This document shows positions 62,295-64,000 of a stretch of DNA of 64,000 nt, piece by piece. The position numbers were made by a program, and so were the translations under genes. The stretch comes from Ramlibacter cellulosilyticus. Lineage in GTDB: Bacteria; Pseudomonadota; Gammaproteobacteria; Burkholderiales; Burkholderiaceae_C. Below the pieces are notes generated by a model that was given only the letters and a program-made list of their open reading frames with translations, did not search any database and was not told where the DNA came from. Every line of letters starts with the position of its first letter. The stretch's first letter is position 1. Where the stretch lies: contig NZ_JACORT010000004.1 of NCBI RefSeq assembly GCF_014297465.1, forward strand, positions 186,001 to 250,000, written 5' to 3'.

Positions 62295-63148
62295 CAGGCG
62301 AGCGTCCGCGGATCCGTCGCCAGCAGCCGTTCGACGAGCTGCTGCAGGTGCCCGCGCAGGCGCGCGAACCCGGCATTGCGCTCCAGCGTCGCCTCGTCCA
62401 TGTACAGCTTGCGGTTCACTTCCACCTGGATGCTGTGGCGATGGCTGGCGGGATCGCCGTTGCGCCGCACGAGCTCGACGCCCTTGTACGGGTGGTTGTA
62501 GGCCACGTCGTAGCCGAAGCCGCGCAGCGTGTCGCAAACGAGCTGCGACAGCGCGGGCGACGCCGTGCTGCCGTCGCGGTCGCCGATGACGAAATCCGCG
62601 TGCACGAGGCCGGGGAACTCCGTCGCGTAGGTCGCCGCGACCGCGGGCATGGAATGGCAGTTCAGGTGGATGCTGTAGCCGTGGCGCGCGTGCGCGTCGG
62701 CAATCGCGCGCGAGACGGCCTCGTGGTAAGGGCGCCAGCAGCGCTCGATCCGCTGGCGTACTTCGGCGGACGAGAGCTGGCGCGCATAGATCGGCACCCC
62801 ATCGTCCGTCATGCGCCAGATCAGGCCCTTGCCGAGCCGCACCTTGGCGAGCGCGGCGGGGGTGGTCTCCACCGCGTCGGACCACCCGTCCTCGATCATT
62901 TCGACGTCGATCTCGGTGGCATTGCGGTTGACGTCGATGTAGCTGCGCGGAAAGAGTGCCTCGATCCAGGCGATGCCCAGCGCAGGGGCGAAGTCGTAGA
63001 GCTTCTCGACGTGGGTATCTTCAGCCTGCCGGAGGACGGCGAGCTCGCAGGCGTGGCGGAAATCGGCGGGATAGGCAACGCCGCTGTGCGGCGAATCGAG
63101 CACCAGCGGTGCGCTGCCCGGCAAGTGGCGGATCAGCGTGGAGGACAT
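62294..63148 (-). CDS. N-formylglutamate amidohydrolase
   Basis: Family enzymes release formate from N-formyl-L-glutamate (HutG type, histidine degradation). The 284-residue protein has [15 protein letters not shown], the active-site [15 protein letters not shown] (about 68-82), [11 protein letters not shown] and FVIGDRDG. No other hut genes are in the window, so the route is uncertain; a related formyl-amino acid is possible. It is translationally coupled to the FAD oxidoreductase downstream. Confidence 0.9.
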   Translation of the reverse strand: MSSTLIRHLPGSAPLVLDSPHSGVAYPADFRHACELAVLRQAEDTHVEKLYDFAPALGIAWIEALFPRSYIDVNRNATEIDVEMIEDGWSDAVETTPAALAKVRLGKGLIWRMTDDGVPIYARQLSSAEVRQRIERCWRPYHEAVSRAIADAHARHGYSIHLNCHSMPAVAATYATEFPGLVHADFVIGDRDGSTASPALSQLVCDTLRGFGYDVAYNHPYKGVELVRRNGDPASHRHSIQVEVNRKLYMDEATLERNAGFARLRGHLQQLVERLLATDPRTLA

Positions 63149-63201
63149 CCCGCCATTGTCGCCGAGGCGGAGGTGCCGGCAGGCACCTCCGGCTGCCAGG
63201 A

Positions 63202-63990
63202 TCAGCCGCCCTGCGCCGGCGCGGCCGCGCGCACTTCGCCGGGCTCCGGCTCGGCGCCCTTCGCGACGGTGGTCACCGGCGCGGCCGTCGACAGCCGCTC
63301 GCGCATGCCCGCGAAATTGCGCATCGACTGCAGGTGCGCGAAGATCAGCTCCAGCTCGTCGGACTTCAGCAGCTCCGCGACCTTGTCCGAAGCCAGCGTC
63401 TTCAGCCGGGCGCGGTCGACGGCCATGAAGCCGCCCAGCGCGATGCGCTCGCCGGAGGCCAGGCTGATCTGCGCGCGCATCGGCTCCAGCAGGTTCAGCT
63501 CCTTCAGCTTGCGGCAGAAGGCCTGGGTGCGCTGCGACTCCACCTGGTACTGCTGCAGGAACTTCAGCACGTTCTGCGTGTACTGCGAAGGCTTCTCGGT
63601 CTTGGCGTCGTACAGCGGCTGGCCGCGGCCGTCCTGGTTGAAGCCGGTGTACGACTCGTCGATGCAGAGCGTGAAGGTCTTGCCCTCGTCACGGCTGGAG
63701 AAGACGAAGGGATAGCGCCGCAGGAAGGCCGGCACGTAGCGCGCCTTCCAGCCGCCGTCGTCGGCCAGGTACAGGTTCTCCTCCTCGCGCACGCCGAGCA
63801 GCACCGCGGGGGTGACCACGTCGCCGGTGCCCGCGAAGATGATCACGTACTCCGCGGCCGCGGCCGGGAACTCCACGGCGGCGAGCGGCACGGAGTTGAC
63901 GTTGCGGCTGAAGCCGAAATCGGCGCCGACGTCCACGGACCACTTGCCGTGGCGCCCGTTGGACACGGGGACGGCGGATTCGTAGATCAT
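63202..63990 (-). CDS. SapC-family protein
   Basis: The 262-residue protein (MIYESAVPVSNGRHGKWSVDVGADFGFSRNVNSVPLAAVEF; FLRRYPFVFSSRDEGKTFTLCIDESYTGFNQDGRG; LGGFMAVDRARL) resembles the SapC family first described with S-layer genes in Caulobacter and now found widely. There is no signal peptide. Function unknown. It lies alone, about 50 bases upstream of the N-formylglutamate amidohydrolase, and ends with an Ala/Pro/Glu-rich tail. Confidence 0.85.
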   Translation of the reverse strand: MIYESAVPVSNGRHGKWSVDVGADFGFSRNVNSVPLAAVEFPAAAAEYVIIFAGTGDVVTPAVLLGVREEENLYLADDGGWKARYVPAFLRRYPFVFSSRDEGKTFTLCIDESYTGFNQDGRGQPLYDAKTEKPSQYTQNVLKFLQQYQVESQRTQAFCRKLKELNLLEPMRAQISLASGERIALGGFMAVDRARLKTLASDKVAELLKSDELELIFAHLQSMRNFAGMRERLSTAAPVTTVAKGAEPEPGEVRAAAPAQGG

Positions 63991-64000
63991 GAGTTGCTTG

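Overview
The window is a dense, high-GC bacterial chromosome segment whose protein families and gene order point to a betaproteobacterium of the order Burkholderiales, most likely family Comamonadaceae (Ramlibacter/Variovorax-like). This rests on recognised protein sequences and synteny (hisZ-hflCK-hflX-hfq-der-bamB-yfgM-hisS-ispG-rodZ-pilW-rlmN-ndk; PDH and 2-oxoglutarate dehydrogenase operons with Burkholderiales-type architecture), not on a database search. About 58 protein genes are supported. I saw no rRNA, tRNA, CRISPR array, prophage, transposase or integron, and no gene-free stretch longer than 300 bases.

Layout. 1-21.6 kb (all minus strand): a cut DUF2189 membrane protein, metC-type lyase, a phosphoribosyltransferase and purA, then hisZ, the HflC/HflK membrane complex, hflX, hfq, der, bamB, a YfgM-like TPR protein, hisS, ispG, a RodZ-like protein, pilW, rlmN, ndk, rluB, scpB and rluD. 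21.7-27.6 kb: bamD (plus), dinG-type helicase with a small YdcH-like gene, a PP2C phosphatase, a secreted charged coiled-coil protein and zapE. 27.7-33.5 kb: the 2-oxoglutarate dehydrogenase operon in transcription order sucA-sucB-lpd. 33.7-39.4 kb: prpE, an isochorismatase-like hydrolase, a receiver-kinase hybrid with its LuxR-type regulator, and a PQQ-type sugar dehydrogenase. 39.5-44.9 kb (plus): an NlpC/P60 peptidase, then a compact redox cluster: a [2Fe-2S] subunit, a frameshifted molybdopterin subunit, and soxX-soxY-soxZ-soxA. 44.9-51.9 kb (minus): the pyruvate dehydrogenase operon aceE-aceF-bph-lpdA, in which a proteasome-like peptidase (betaproteobacterial proteasome homologue, BPH) sits between E2 and E3. 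52-55.2 kb: a membrane PAS histidine kinase and its FixJ-like regulator, divergent from aceE. 55.3-64 kb: folD, a small secreted protein, prlC, a secreted glutaredoxin-like protein, rpiA, pyrD, an FAD oxidoreductase overlapping an N-formylglutamate amidohydrolase, and a SapC-family protein.

The most unusual layer is a set of several families of short palindromic repeats scattered between genes, often between converging genes. Copies of two families lie in frame inside proteins. One adds 28 residues to the RNA methylase RlmN immediately before its radical-SAM cysteines. Others form the linkers of the pyruvate dehydrogenase E2 and E3 subunits, where three copies are read in the same frame to give the same peptide pattern. 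Other points of interest are the sox set without soxB or soxCD, its SoxY whose carboxy end departs from the usual GGCGG, and a 4-base tandem duplication that breaks the adjacent molybdopterin subunit.
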